Shown: positions 11,614 to 22,384 of the stretch, piece by piece
How the letters are laid out: each line of letters starts with the position of its first letter
Numbering within the stretch: the first letter of the stretch is position 1
Assembly (NCBI GenBank): GCA_015680685.1
Contig: MNCI01026223.1
Coordinates: 55,073 to 119,072, forward strand
Direction: 5' to 3'
Length of the DNA: 64,000 nt
From: Gnetum montanum
Taxonomy: Eukaryota > Streptophyta > Gnetopsida > Gnetales > Gnetaceae
Made by a program: the position numbers and the translations under genes
The notes under the pieces: generated by a model
Told to the model about the DNA's origin: nothing
The model's database searches: none
The model's input: the letters and a program-made list of their open reading frames with translations, nothing else

Positions 11614-13060
11614 TGTAATAACCCTACCTTAAATACCCCTCATCCCTTGGTATGTTTGTGATTTGGACCCTTGATATCTTGTATTAAGCCTATGTCTTAT
11701 GTTTAATAAGTCTTTTTTTATTGGTGACTATGCTTGTACTGGTTAAGCTATGTGCTTTGTTTTTAGCTTTTAGATGTTTCTAATATTTTAAACATATTTT
11801 TACCTTTTAATTTAATTTAATTTTATATTATTTCTATTTTTATTTTAGCACATGTGCACTAACCTATTTTTTTTAGACTTTTGGGTTACTAGAAATCAGA
11901 TACTAGATGGGTCATCGCCAACGATTGATTTATGATATGTTTTGTTGGGTTACTTTGTATTTGTCAATAAAAAAATATTTTTGTTAATAAAAATATATAT
12001 ATTTTTATATTTTAGCTTATGTTTTAAATTCTCATGGTTAGTTTTATTTGAATCTTAGAAATTATTCTTAGAGTTATGTTTTGTTGGGTTACTTTGTATT
12101 TGTCAATAAAAACTATTTTTGTTAATAAAAAAAATATATTTTTATATTTTAGCTTATGTTTTAAATTCTCATGGTTAGTTTTATTTGAATCTTAGAACTT
12201 ATTCTTAGAGTTGGGCTTAGCCACAGTGGGGTACCTATTAGGCTTGTGCTAGGTACAAGCCATGTTAGAATATGTATTTTTTATTATTTATAGTTTCCAT
12301 TTATATTTTTATAATTAAATAATCCTTTTTTCCTAACCGTTTTATTCCCTTGTGAGTATAAATACCTAGTAACCATCTTATTAGAAATCATCCATTTGCA
12401 TTGTTGACATTTGGGAGATAGAACTAAAGAGGGAGACCCTACCAGTTTAAAGAGTAGTGAATTCTAGATCTACACTATCGTCTAGGATATTGGTAAGAGC
12501 TTATTTTTACATCTCATTTTAGGATTTTTGTAGATCCCATTATTGACCTTTAGTTTTATCTATGATTTAGAGCTTGTATAGGAGATCTCAGTCTTGTGAA
12601 GGTTTTGAGCTACAATGTTAGCATTTTAGGAAGAAAAATTTGATATGTTGCTTTGAATTATGGGTTTTTGATATTTTGCTTCTATGCACATTCATTTTGG
12701 CCGATCTTAGTTTGTTCAACAACTGTTTGATGAAATGTCTATTTATTAGACCTGATTATTTCATGTGTATTTTTTGAGATCTAGTATTTTTGTAAAATTT
12801 ATTCTTATGCATGGAATGTTAGAAAATGTTTTAAACACATTTTATTTCATTCTAACCCTATTTTGATTCTAATAAGTTTTTAGATCATAGAAATATGGTT
12901 TTGAGTCGTAATTTACATATTTAATTCCCAAAACAATGTTACACAGTGACAACCTAGAGGTCAAAGTTGTTTAACTTATTAATGAAAACCTTGAGGTGCC
13001 CTCAAATATCCATTGTGATCCCATCATAAGGTCACAAAAAAGATTGCAAGGAATTTTAAT
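11614..13060 (+). repeat. R2 copy 1 (LTR-like, ~1.45 kb)
   Basis: This begins TGTAATA and is collinear with 23578-24413 plus 38703-39300, for example TTGGTATGTTTGTG…ACCCTTGATAT at 11646 and 23609. Both reconstructed copies are about 1.43-1.45 kb. TGTAATA/TGTAACA starts and direct orientation suggest LTRs, but the right ends are unclear. The intervening piece is short (13061-13421 plus 23183-23577) and shows no coding domain. Confidence 0.55.
11937..12214 (+). repeat. 139-bp tandem duplication inside R2 copy 1
   Basis: Two adjacent nearly identical units start ATGTTTTGTTGGGTTACTTT at 11937 and 12076 and end CTTATTCTTAGAGTT. They differ mainly in A-run length. R2 copy 2 has no duplication at this place. 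Confidence 0.85.
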
Positions 13061-13421
13061 GTCATAGTGGGATGCCATGTGTTATTTTGAGTAACTTTTG
13101 TAAAGTAAACCCTAACCTCTCAACTAGGAAAAAATAAGAAATAGATGAAAAGATAATTTTTAAGACTTTCCAAAATGCTTGAAAGTTTGAAAACATTAAT
13201 TCACCACATTTTTTAAATTTTAGAAGCTTAGAATGACCTTTAGGATCTTATATTTCTTTTTATAATTTTTCTACAATTTTAATGAACCTCTTAAAACCTT
13301 TATTTCTTTTAAGTCTGAGCAATATTAGATTCATGTTTGGTAGTATCTTCTTTGTCTTACATTCTTGTGTGGTTTGTTAAGTAATTTGGGTGCATTTCCC
13401 AACCATCCAAGATTTATTTTG
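13061..13421. other. Left part of R2 internal sequence
   Basis: No gene seen. The sequence continues at 23183 after removal of E1 and one AATAT. Confidence 0.4.
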
Positions 13422-13426
13422 AATAT
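13422..13426 (+). repeat. Target-site duplication of E1 (left)
   Basis: AATAT, identical to 23178-23182 on the other side of the element. Confidence 0.9.
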
Positions 13427-13436
13427 TGATGAATCG

Positions 13437-13493
13437 TGATATCGCGTCTGCGATATCGGATCAACCATGCGATGTCGGATACCCGATATCGTG
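13437..13493 (+). promoter_or_regulatory. Cluster of GATATC palindromes in U3
   Basis: GTGATATCGCG, TGCGATATCGG, GCGATGTCGG and CCGATATCGTGG lie within 60 bp, just upstream of the TATA box. Similar clusters are present at the same place in the LTRs of E2, E3, the solo LTR and E5, which argues for a binding site or structural role. Confidence 0.6.
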
Positions 13494-13508
13494 GCCTGCC
13501 TCCTTGCT

Positions 13509-13516
13509 TATAAATA
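13509..13516 (+). promoter_or_regulatory. TATA box of E1 5' LTR
   Basis: TATAAATA followed by AGAGG, conserved in the 3' LTR (22451) and in E2 (48020). It would place the start of transcription, and so of R, about 25-35 bp downstream. Confidence 0.7.
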
Positions 13517-13683
13517 AGAGGCAACGCCCTTGGTTCAAAATAGTTAGAAGTAGTCCCTTAGCCAAAATCTTGCCATTTTTTCAGTCCAGAGTTAGAATTA
13601 TTTCTACGTGTCCATAGTAGGAGTCATAGAGTGAACGGATCTTTGTTTGAGCATTGTGTACCTGAGCACACTTTGTGTACGGC

Positions 13684-13689
13684 AATAAA
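13684..13689 (+). terminator. Poly(A) signal in LTR R region
   Basis: AATAAA in GGCAATAAAGACGAAC, conserved at 22627 and in E2 (48190, 52721). In LTR elements such a signal in R directs 3'-end formation. Confidence 0.55.
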
Positions 13690-14235
13690 GACGAACTTTA
13701 TGATAAACCTTACAGCATACAGAATAGATTAATTAGTGTTAACTATTATTTAATTCTTTTCTAGTTAATTAATTATTTCTCTCACCTTACAAATCTCTTA
13801 GTTAAATACACTCAGTATGATTGCTTCAAGCATGCATGTAGTGCTTGGTAACCCGGTAACAATTAGCGTTTGGTAATCCTAGCAGCGTTGCACTGGTTCA
13901 GGATGTGTACGACAAGTGGGAACGGATACTGGTGTTAGGAGTACTTAGAACTTAGTTAATGAATAGTTAAATTAGATTAGTTACTTAGTTATTTTTCTCT
14001 CCCCTCCTTACTAGCATAGGATATAAAACACAGAAAAGCCATAAAAATCATATGCCTCAAGCTTACTTAACCATACAACTGTGACATACAAGTAAGTTTG
14101 GGAAGACAGTGATTAATCAATCCATTATTGTTCCACAAAGGCGCATAGGCACTTAGTCCTTGGAATTCAACTGGATCGTGCATGAAATGCTCGTATTTGT
14201 ATGGTTGAGCGTAGGGGTACCTCACCACTCATCAT

Positions 14236-14253
14236 TGGCACCGTTGCTGGGGA
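14236..14253 (+). other. E1 primer binding site (tRNA-Asp)
   Basis: TGGCACCGTTGCTGGGGA, one base after the LTR. It matches 16 of 18 positions of TGGCGCCGTTGCCGGGGA, the complement of the plant tRNA-Asp 3' end as I recall it. Both mismatches are transitions. Confidence 0.8.
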
Positions 14254-14366
14254 CTTAGTTGTTTTTGTGCTAAGTAAAACTTAGGAAATTATTCACATCA
14301 TTGGAACGAACCCTTAGGGTTGATTAAGAAAAATATAATAGTACCTTGCACATTGAACAAGACAAG

Positions 14367-15521
14367 ATGTCTTCTTCATCGCGCAAGAGCACTTCACGAC
14401 CTAGGACTAACACAAGAAGCAATCAGCGGTAGAATACACATGATGTTGAACCGCTAGTTCCTTAACAATTTCATGTGGTATATGTTCATCTCGATGAATA
14501 TGTACTCGACTTCACCTTTATTCTCCACCAAGATGAATAGTTGTGTTGGCGTGACTTAGAAGGTAACATAGTGTTACCTCTCGATCGTTCAATCCCAAGT
14601 ATGCTTCTTTGTGCTCTCACATGAATAGGCATGCAACACTTACATGTTGAGTACATTGCGTAGGACTATGATTCGAGAGACTATCATCCTACCGAAGCAT
14701 AACGTCAAAGGGATTTGCAACAGGAGAGGCACCATAAGTCCTTGAAGGGAAAATGGTCTAAGGATGCCCCCCACGTTTTAAGCAAGATTGAGGGTGATGA
14801 ACCTACCTTAGGTAGTCACCCACATAACAATGTTCCTCCCCTTGAATTTGGTTAAGGGGTTGTGTATTAGAACCTTCATTCTACTATTTACAGCCCAGGT
14901 GCTGATACCAACAGACACAAAGTGTCCAAAAAAGGAACAAAAATACATGACAAAGGTGGGCATTCTGATCGCAATCATGATCGAGGCAGAAACCATCGAA
15001 GAGAAGGTAATAGACATATTCATGATGGCGGTTCCCCTTCTTCTTCACCTTGATTGTCACCTTCATCCTCTCTTTCCATGTTTGGATATAGCCATAGAGA
15101 AATAGATTGTGAGGATAAGAGTAAACAAAGTGGAAGTCACAGACGAGATAACCAAGATGAAGGATGAGGGCACTCTAGGGAATCACGCCATAGAAGAAGG
15201 AAGAGTAGGGAACTGCATAGGCACCATAGATGCTATGAACGAGATGATAATGATGAACCCCTACTCACTAAGTGAAGCATGCTAGATATAATTGAGGCTA
15301 TGAGAGTTCCAACAAGGCACCAAAAAGATAGTAGGATTGAAAGGTTAGACATGAATAACATCCCATGATTTGAAGGGGGTTAAACGTTGATCCTCAAAAT
15401 CACTTACAAGCATTTCACAATGCGTGTGCCTTGCAAAATATAGAAAATGAATGGAAAAAACTGAAGTTGTTCCCACAAACACTAATAAAAGAAGTTGAAA
15501 GCTGGTACCAGTCCTTAGAAT
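14367..15521 (+). pseudogene. E1 gag, N-terminal part
   Basis: The start ATG at 14367 (MSSSSRKS…) matches the E2 gag start at 49028 (MPSSHKSN). The translation follows E2 gag through the N-terminal domain (14460-14720) and the His/Ser/Arg-rich linker (14900-15240) into the start of the capsid-like Retrotrans_gag domain (15340-15521: MNNIPXFEGG, HNACALQNIENEWKKLK). Stops and frameshifts are numerous. It stops at a single N (15522), where the sequence switches to an inverted contig. Confidence 0.8.
15227..15521 (+). repeat. Left arm of a 295-bp exact inverted repeat (assembly overlap)
   Basis: I see no mismatch between this segment and the reverse complement of 15897-16191. The arms end exactly at the single N bases at 15522 and 16192. 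An exact repeat inside an element whose LTRs differ by several percent is not expected biologically. Confidence 0.9.
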
Positions 15522-15522
15522 N

Positions 15523-16191
15523 GGGATCTCAGTTATATTCTTCCGCACTCTCTCTTTTTCATAACTCACCTTCTTCCTTAGCTACTTACTCCAGTAGCCT
15601 ATGAATTTGATGGGACCTAAGCTCAGATAACCTCCCTTGGGCATAAGTCCCAAGGGTTCTTCTTGTTTCATGCCTAAGCCCATCTATGAGATGGCATAGT
15701 TGATCCTGCTACAAATAACCATGGCTAGGACAAAGATGTGGAAGTGCATAATAACGGCCCATGGCAGCATCCAAGGGTTCATGACTTCCTTGTTTCCATC
15801 CTTAGATTTACTTTTGCAAGTTAGACACCTGGGAGTACGTTTGGTACTTATCGTTGAAAAATTCTAGCATAGTACTCCACCTATGAATGGATTCCGATTC
15901 TAAGGACTGGTACCAGCTTTCAACTTCTTTTATTAGTGTTTGTGGGAACAACTTCAGTTTTTTCCATTCATTTTCTATATTTTGCAAGGCACACGCATTG
16001 TGAAATGCTTGTAAGTGATTTTGAGGATCAACGTTTAACCCCCTTCAAATCATGGGATGTTATTCATGTCTAACCTTTCAATCCTACTATCTTTTTGGTG
16101 CCTTGTTGGAACTCTCATAGCCTCAATTATATCTAGCATGCTTCACTTAGTGAGTAGGGGTTCATCATTATCATCTCGTTCATAGCATCTA
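15523..16191 (-). other. Probably mis-oriented contig carrying E1 gag
   Basis: This 669-bp piece is bounded by single Ns at 15522 and 16192. Read on the minus strand it is E1 gag: it starts with the same 295 bp that end the left contig and continues through the capsid domain (equivalent to E2 about 50060-50525), ending at the equivalent of GEL-stop-KRES. In the given orientation the gag frame is interrupted; on the minus strand the gag follows E2 in order. Relative to E2, about 430 bp (E2 50526-50951) is then missing at the second N. Confidence 0.9.
15897..16191 (-). repeat. Right arm of the 295-bp exact inverted repeat
   Basis: Exact reverse complement of 15227-15521 by eye; part of the apparently flipped contig. 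Confidence 0.9.
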
Positions 16192-16192
16192 N

Positions 16193-16690
16193 GTTACCTT
16201 ATTCCCAAGGTAACCCAAGGTAGTTTCACCAACCTTTAACATATTATCCAAGTGGAACTCCACCACAACAAATTGAGCAACATCAATAGTGGCAGCACCC
16301 ACAATCATGGGGAATGCCACCACCAAGGCAACAATATCCTTACTGACAACCTGACCCATATGGATATTACGTGCAGCATCCAATCTTTCCACGTGAATTT
16401 GTAGGTCACATTACTTCCCAACATCACTACCAAGCCCACGAGTACTATAGGACTTCCTCTCCTAGGGGCGACATTCCACAAGTATACCATCCTTCCAATT
16501 CGGTCGCATCTCTCCCACCAATAGCTCCATTACCACCTACTCCAGCAATGCAAGGTAAACTCCCTTCTTAGCCACAACAACACAACGCCACAAGGGTTGT
16601 TAATCCTCAACCTACTGTTGGTTTTGACAATCGTATGAAGAAAAGATCTTTCTTTAGAACCAACAGTCCAACCAAGCCTTTGTAACCCTA
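16193..16690 (+). pseudogene. E1 gag C-terminal proline-rich region
   Basis: This is collinear with E2 50952-51470. It has Tyr/Pro/Gln-rich sequence (YYPSGTPPQ-like) and PPIAPLPPTPA, with several TAG stops that look like former CAG codons. It precedes the protease without a clear boundary. The segment between this and the capsid part, including the C-x-Y-x-H motif, is absent from the assembly here. Confidence 0.7.
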
Positions 16691-16691
16691 A

Positions 16692-17315
16692 GTGGCTGAG
16701 TCTTTGGACTCCTCCATATCAAATAAAGCTTCAGAGTCCCCTTTGAACTTAACATTGCATTCAATGCACATGATCATGTTAACACATGCTATTACTGATT
16801 GGATCGAAGCTGGCCACCTTCCCAGGAAATTCTCTGATCTTGGGAGTCCCCTAATATATCTACAAATCGCTGGGAATGAGCCATGCAAAGCTCTTTTCGA
16901 TTCAAGTTCTGGTGTTAACCTAATATCCCAAGAAATGTATAAGGCTTGGAACCTACCCCCATTAAAAAAGAGCAATGTCTGTTTAGAGTTAGCCGACCAG
17001 TCCATCACTGTTCCCTTGGGATTAGTGGAGGACTTTGTTACCACTGTTTATGGGTGGTCGTATCCAGCTAACTTCCTAGTGATTCAAGTGAATAACAGTA
17101 AGGGGGACTTCCCAATCATAATGGAAAGGGTGTGGCTAAGCACTATTGATGCATGCCTAGGTATTCATAATCTTTCCCTAGAAATATCTAAGGAAAATAC
17201 TTTTGGAAAGATCAAGAAGAAGAAGGTTCCATGCATCACATATAGTGACACAGGGTGCAATTACATGCAGAGATCATGGGTTGTGCAAAGTTTAACATTG
17301 CCTGCATGCAATTAG
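16692..17315 (+). pseudogene. E1 protease (retropepsin) domain, 207-codon open frame
   Basis: The active-site region reads ALFDSSSGVNLISQEMY (about 16880-16940), where the retropepsin D-[ST]-G has become D-S-S; E2 retains DSGSGVN. A second conserved part, WSYPANFLVIQVNN and FPIIMERVWLS (17050-17140), corresponds to the flap-to-ILGRPWL region. This enzyme would cut the Gag-Pol polyprotein. The Gly loss and flanking stops make activity unlikely. A frameshift or stop separates it from RT. Confidence 0.8.
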
Positions 17316-17789
17316 TGTGCACAAACGATCAACATACAAGGATGCCTATATGCAGTAGCCACATGACAAGAAGACACCCAGTGACTGATAGCTGATTAAG
17401 AAAGAAGCTCACTAATATTCTTGGAACTAACAGAGGGTTTGACTTGCACTTATATAAATAGCATTGATGCATTAGAGCAAGTCCATTACCAACTTCCCAG
17501 TCCTAACTTAGAAAACATCAACTGGGAGAAGTTGGAAATTTCCAAGAAATTTAAATAAGAGCCCGTGGAGCTAAAACCATTTCCCACTGGTATGGAATAC
17601 ACGTTCCTTAAGAATGGAAAATCGGTAATCATCAACACAAGACTTGCTCCGCAACAAAAAGAAAGTTTTCTCAAGGTAATAAACAAGTGGTTAAAAGCCT
17701 TTTCTTGGTCATATCCAGAATTAATTGGAATAGATCCTAGGATATGCTAGCATATGATTTACACTGACTCCTCCATGAAGACTCGAAAA

Positions 17790-18660
17790 CTACCATAGAG
17801 GTGATTGAACCCAAAGTTGAAGCGAGTAGTAAAAGAAGAAATTGAATAGCTTCTAAAGGCTGGGTTCATATACCCCATTGCTGATAGTGAATGAGTTAGC
17901 CCCTTAGTAATCATGCTAAAAAGGGAGGCAAATGGAGGGTGTATATAGATTTTATGCTACTAAATATGGCAACATTTAAGGATCACTTTCCATTGCCATT
18001 TGTTGACCAAGTCTTGGACACAATAGTAGGGCATTTCTATTCTAGTTTTCTGGATGGCTATTGCTAATACAACCAAATACAAATAGCCCCAGAAGACCAA
18101 GCCAAAACTGTGTTCACTAGTCCTTGGGGAACATTTGCATATAAACAAATGCCGTTTGGCTCATGCAATGCCCTTGACACATTTCAACGCTTAGTTCTAA
18201 GCATATTCCAGTAGCAAATAGGAAATGGTGTGGAAGTCTTTATGGATGACTTCTCCACTTACGGAGCAAGTTTTGATCAAGCCTTGGACTAGTTAGAGTA
18301 AGTGCTAAAAATATGTGTAGAAACTAATCTAAGGCTCAACTGGTAGAAAAGCCATTTAATGGTCTGAGAAGGCGTAGTACTTGGGCATAAAATTTCACAT
18401 GTAGGGATAGAGGTAGACCCTGAGAAAATCAAAGTCATCTAAGGAATCACCTGTCAACTGGAAACTGTCAAAGACATTTGGTCATTTCTTGGACATAATG
18501 GCTAATATAGGAGATTCATAGAGAACTTTTCAAAGGTTTCCAAACAATTGGTAGAGTTAATGAAAAAGGATGTACCCTTCGAGTGGACCAGGGAATGCGA
18601 ACTAGCTTTCCAAACTCTGAAGCAGAAGCTAGTAGAAACACCCATTCTACAAGCTCCTGA
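17790..18660 (+). pseudogene. E1 reverse transcriptase
   Basis: Ty3-type RT motifs in order: VKEEIE and LLKAGFIYPI (17830-17880), FPLPFVDQVLD (17990), WGTFAYKQMPFG (18127-18160), the catalytic FMDDFS (18238-18255), LNW…KSHLM and VLGHKIS (18340-18400), SFLGH (18485-18500). FMDDF is characteristic of Athila-type elements, while Tat types usually have YVDD. In-frame stops (for example in the capsid-proximal part and after EGITCQ-like sequence) and a frameshift near 17930 disable it. Confidence 0.88.
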
Positions 18661-19050
18661 CTAGTCTAGGCTGTTCCATGTTATGACTTATGTATCCAAC
18701 TATGCCTTAGGAGCTATACTTACACAATTAGATGATCAAAAACACCCTTATTACAACCACTATGCAAGTAGTAGTATAGCTGGTGCACAACTTAACTACA
18801 CTACTACAGAAAAAGAATTAATGGCTGTAGTGTTTGCACTGGAAAAATTTAGGCACTATGTATTAGGATACAAAATATTCATACACACAGATCATAGTGC
18901 AATCTAGTTCCTCATGAATAAGCCAATGGTAAGCCCCCATATTATACGATGGATGATAATCCTACAAGAGTTTGATCTAACGATGATCGATCGTAAAGGC
19001 ACTGAGAACGTAGTTGCCGATCATTTATCTTAGTTGTGTTGGGACAACAA
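18661..19050 (+). pseudogene. E1 RNase H
   Basis: A mostly open stretch (18683-18907) encodes ALGAILTQLDDQKHPYYNHY, the NYTTTEKELMAVVFALEKFR helix and the IHTDHSAI strand. It continues after a TAG to RKGTENVVADHLS (19000-19030), the typical Athila/Tat end of the domain. The domain removes RNA from the RNA-DNA hybrid. The first catalytic Asp of the usual CDAS motif appears replaced (TYVSNYA). Confidence 0.85.
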
Positions 19051-19219
19051 AGAGGACAAGTATCCTATTTTTGATCACTCCTCTGATGAGTTCCTCTTTG
19101 CTGGTGTAGTGAATAACCAATCACCCACAGAGAAAAATTGGTACAGTAGCATTCTTACCTATCTCCTTATCCAAAAAACACCACAAGAGTTAGACCTTAA
19201 GAAGAAAAAATAGTTTCTT

Positions 19220-20456
19220 CATAGAGCCAAGTACTTTATGGAGATCAATGGACAACTTTATAAAGTATGTCATGATGGATTGGTTCAATGGTGTGTTCCT
19301 GATAGAGATCAACTGAGAGTTCTCCAAGATGCTCATGAGGGCCCTTGTGGGGGTCACTATGCTGGGAGACGAATAGCTATTAAGATCCTACTTGCAGGGA
19401 ATTATTGGCCTACCTTGTTTTGGGACACCCATCACTTTATCCAATCTTGTGAACACTATCAATGTGATGGAGGAATGACTGCTAGAATGGAGGGTCCGCA
19501 ACAATGGATTCAATCGTTAGAACCCTTCGACATTTGGGGAATTGATTTCATGGGGCCCATTACACCGATGTCCAATGGAAAGGCTTACATCATAGTTGCT
19601 GTAGACTACTAAACAAAAAGGGCTGAAGTAGCTGCTGTTAAAGATTGCACCTCATCTATAGCTGCATGATTTTTCCAACAACAAGTTGTCAATAGGTTTG
19701 GTATGCCATGTGCACTTATCTCAGATAATGGTACATACTTTATAGGTGCAACTTTTTGGAAGTTAATGCAACACTTAGGGGTTGAGCACAAATTGACTAC
19801 ACCATACCACCCCCAAGCAAACAGTCAAGCTGAGGTCACCAATAGGGAGATTAGTAAGATATTGACTAGAACCATTAGCAAGTATAGGTGAGATTGGAGC
19901 ACTAAAATGAATGATGATCTTTGGGCATATCGCTCCACATGGAAACTCCCTATAGGCTACTCTCCCTATGAGTTAGTGTATGGAAAACTTCCAACGCTCC
20001 CTATCCAAATCGATCTCCTTACACTAGCCACGACATGTGACCTCAACCTTGATCTTGATCTAGTACAAAAACAAAGGTTGATGACTCTTAACTTGCTAGA
20101 TGAGAACCAATTAGCTGCCCTATCATATAATGAGTTGCACAAGGCATTTAATAAACAACATCATGACCTAAAAATCAGGAAAGTTAAGTATCAAGCCGAA
20201 GATAAGGTTCTCTACTGGAACCCCACACATGTGTCACAATGGACCAAATTTCAAACACTGTGGGAAGGACCTTACATTATTTATGAAACTTTTCCTTCAG
20301 GAGCCATGACCATATACCAACCTAAGAGCCCAGATAAGAGACTGTTAGTCAATGTGCAACAAACAAAGCCTTTCCATGAGTTTAGGATAGCTAGAACATA
20401 TGCTACCTTTTTAGGTGGGCAACCTTGCTCATTATTTTGGATCTCCTTCTTTCAAT
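19220..20456 (+). pseudogene. E1 integrase
   Basis: The HHCC zinc domain is complete in pattern (HEGPCGGHY … CEHYQC, 19330-19465). The core begins with WGIDFMGP (19535), has the second Asp in ISDNGTYF (about 19720), and the catalytic Glu 36 residues later in SQAEVTNREI, a correct D-x35-E spacing. A TAA at 19609 and a TGA near 19667 interrupt the frame, and a TGA lies near 19889. The 193-codon tail (19907-20488) has the Ty3-type C-terminal region. Integrase inserts the cDNA. Confidence 0.88.
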
Positions 20457-20475
20457 TCAGTCATGGGGGAGATGG
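20457..20475 (+). promoter_or_regulatory. Conserved CAGTCATGGGGGAGATGG motif at end of pol
   Basis: Same position relative to integrase as 10701 in E0 and 52333 in E2. It resembles the true polypurine tract at 22372-22384. Confidence 0.55.
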
Positions 20476-20488
20476 CCATCCTTGCTAA

Positions 20489-22371
20489 TCATTGAAGACC
20501 CTTAGTTCTTTCTAAAATTTTGTTTTACACATTTTTGTTTTGCACATTTCTTTAATTTTTTGTGTTTTTTGTTTTACACCATTGTTCATATTTTTACCAT
20601 TTCTTCGTGTGATTTTATTTTGTTTCATTCATCACCCAATAAGTGTTCATGATGGTGGCATGAATAATATCATATTGATTGCTAATGTTTGGATTTTACC
20701 TTTGAAGTATGATGTTGATAATTAAGGTATGGTTCTTTTGATTAACAGGCAATGAGTCCACGTCGTTCATGCATCTATAAAATCCTATGGTTTTCCTTAG
20801 CTTGGAACTGTATAGTCCCTTCCTTTAATAAAACTGTTAACGAATTGGTGGTTGAGTATTTCTCAAACTAAGGAAAGACTCAAAGGATGAAAGGGGTGTG
20901 ACTTCAAGGGGATTCTATGCATTTGTACTAGCTATTCTCTTGAGTGCTTAGATGCCTTTTTCTTGGGTTTTCCGCCATTCTGATCATTCATCAAACTATT
21001 GGAAGCTGAGTATGTAAAAATAAGTCTTTGCATGGTGTGGTTCTCATGCAAAAAAAAAATAGTGAGAATTCAAAGCACACCCCTTAGACACAATAATGAA
21101 CTTGGGCTACATGCACTAGTTATGGCACTGGAAAGACATGTTACACATGCCTGAAGGTTCCTTCTAACTAAGGCCCCTCCTTGCTTCTTGGTTCTCCATC
21201 TCGCTTTCCTCGGAATGGTGGTGACTTTTTATAGAGGCATTCTTGTTGCTTCAAGGGGATGGGCTGGTCAAATGTGTTGATGCGAGGTCATTGAATGTGG
21301 ATTTTTGAGCATGGATTTGGAATGAGTTCTACTTGGTCACATTAACCATGAAACACACAAGGAACTTTACACAACCTTGTTCTTGGGTTTCCATTCCATT
21401 CTCTACTCTCCACCTTTCTTTTCCATTTCTCACCTCATTTCTGATTTTATCATTAGTTTGTATCTTGGTTGATGCATTGTTCTTCCTTGGTAATTTCTTA
21501 TGGATAATTTTTTAACTCTTGCTTCCAATTGACATTCCTATAGTCTACGGACTCTTTGGTTTGTAGGTCTATCAGGGCACTAAAGGCATGAGCCTACTTT
21601 GGGGAGGATCCACTAGCATTCCTTTTTGGTTCATTTGTTAACTTCTTTCCCTTAAACATTTCCTGTAATCAACAACTTTTTGTTTCATCCCCATCCATGA
21701 CATCCATTTTATGGACGTTTTCGTTGTTACTTTTTCTCCACCTTTCTTGTTCTTTATCTTTTTCCACTGTTTCGCTACTGAAGGTTTTCTCTTAGTCATG
21801 GGGGCCTGAGCACAAACTTTTTCAATTTTTCCTAACCCCTACACCTTAGGTAGTTTCTAGTGTTAAAACTCTAGAATTAGTATTTTCCATACCCACAACT
21901 TAGCCAATGCACTTTACATTGAGGCAAGGTATCAACTACATTGTGATTTATCTACCTTGCTCATTTGTGACTGTGTTGTGTGTGCAGATGGTGATCATCC
22001 AACAATGGACTGGGCCTGGAGGAAACACTAAGGATGGACTGGAACTGGAACGTTTATGAAAGAAGCAAGATTGGTGGCGTGGCTATGGATGAACAACGGA
22101 AGGTGCAATATTGGCATCAGTAGAAACACATCTTATTCTTTTCTCTCTATCTCTCCTTCTTCTCTTCCAGCTACCAAATAAGGTTGGATGTCATTTATGT
22201 ACAGTGTTCACTTTTGTGGTCTTGAACACTAATGCTGTCATGTATTGTATTGTTGATCTGTTCACTGGGCATGTTGAGTCAGTCAACCCATTCCACCATC
22301 AATGGTCATTTAGTTAATAATCCCATACCTTCCCAATATTTTGTAAGGAACTCGAGGATGAGTTTTCATTC
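20489..22371 (+). other. E1 3' noncoding region, 1.9 kb
   Basis: T-rich TTTTGTTTTACAC repeats (20515-20580) come first. Segments conserved with E3 and E5 follow: GGGGTGTGACTTCAAGGGGA at 20895, TCAAAGCACACCCCTTA at 21070, and AAAGACATGTTACACATGCC at 21132. A second CTTAGTCATGGGGG lies at 21791-21804. I see no envelope-like gene; short ORFs (22111-22317) have no homologue in the other copies. Confidence 0.6.
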
Positions 22372-22384
22372 AATCATGGGGGTA
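22372..22384 (+). other. E1 polypurine tract
   Basis: AATCATGGGGGTA directly before the 3' LTR. This is the expected plus-strand primer site. Confidence 0.7.

Larger units (their letters stand above)
13427..14234 (+). repeat. E1 5' LTR
   Basis: Termini TGATGAATCG…CACTCATCA. It carries a cluster of GATATCG palindromes at 13437-13492, a TATA box at 13509 and AATAAA at 13684. It is paired with 22385-23177, which lacks 13 bp of the palindrome cluster. Confidence 0.95.

Noticed and set aside
15227-16191. A 295-bp perfect palindrome or cruciform in gag
   Set aside because: The arms end exactly at N bases, and the inner piece is gag in reverse; a contig-orientation error explains it better.
22111-22317. 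Possible env-like ORF before the E1 3' LTR
   Set aside because: Only 68 codons, one weak hydrophobic stretch, not conserved in E3 or E5.
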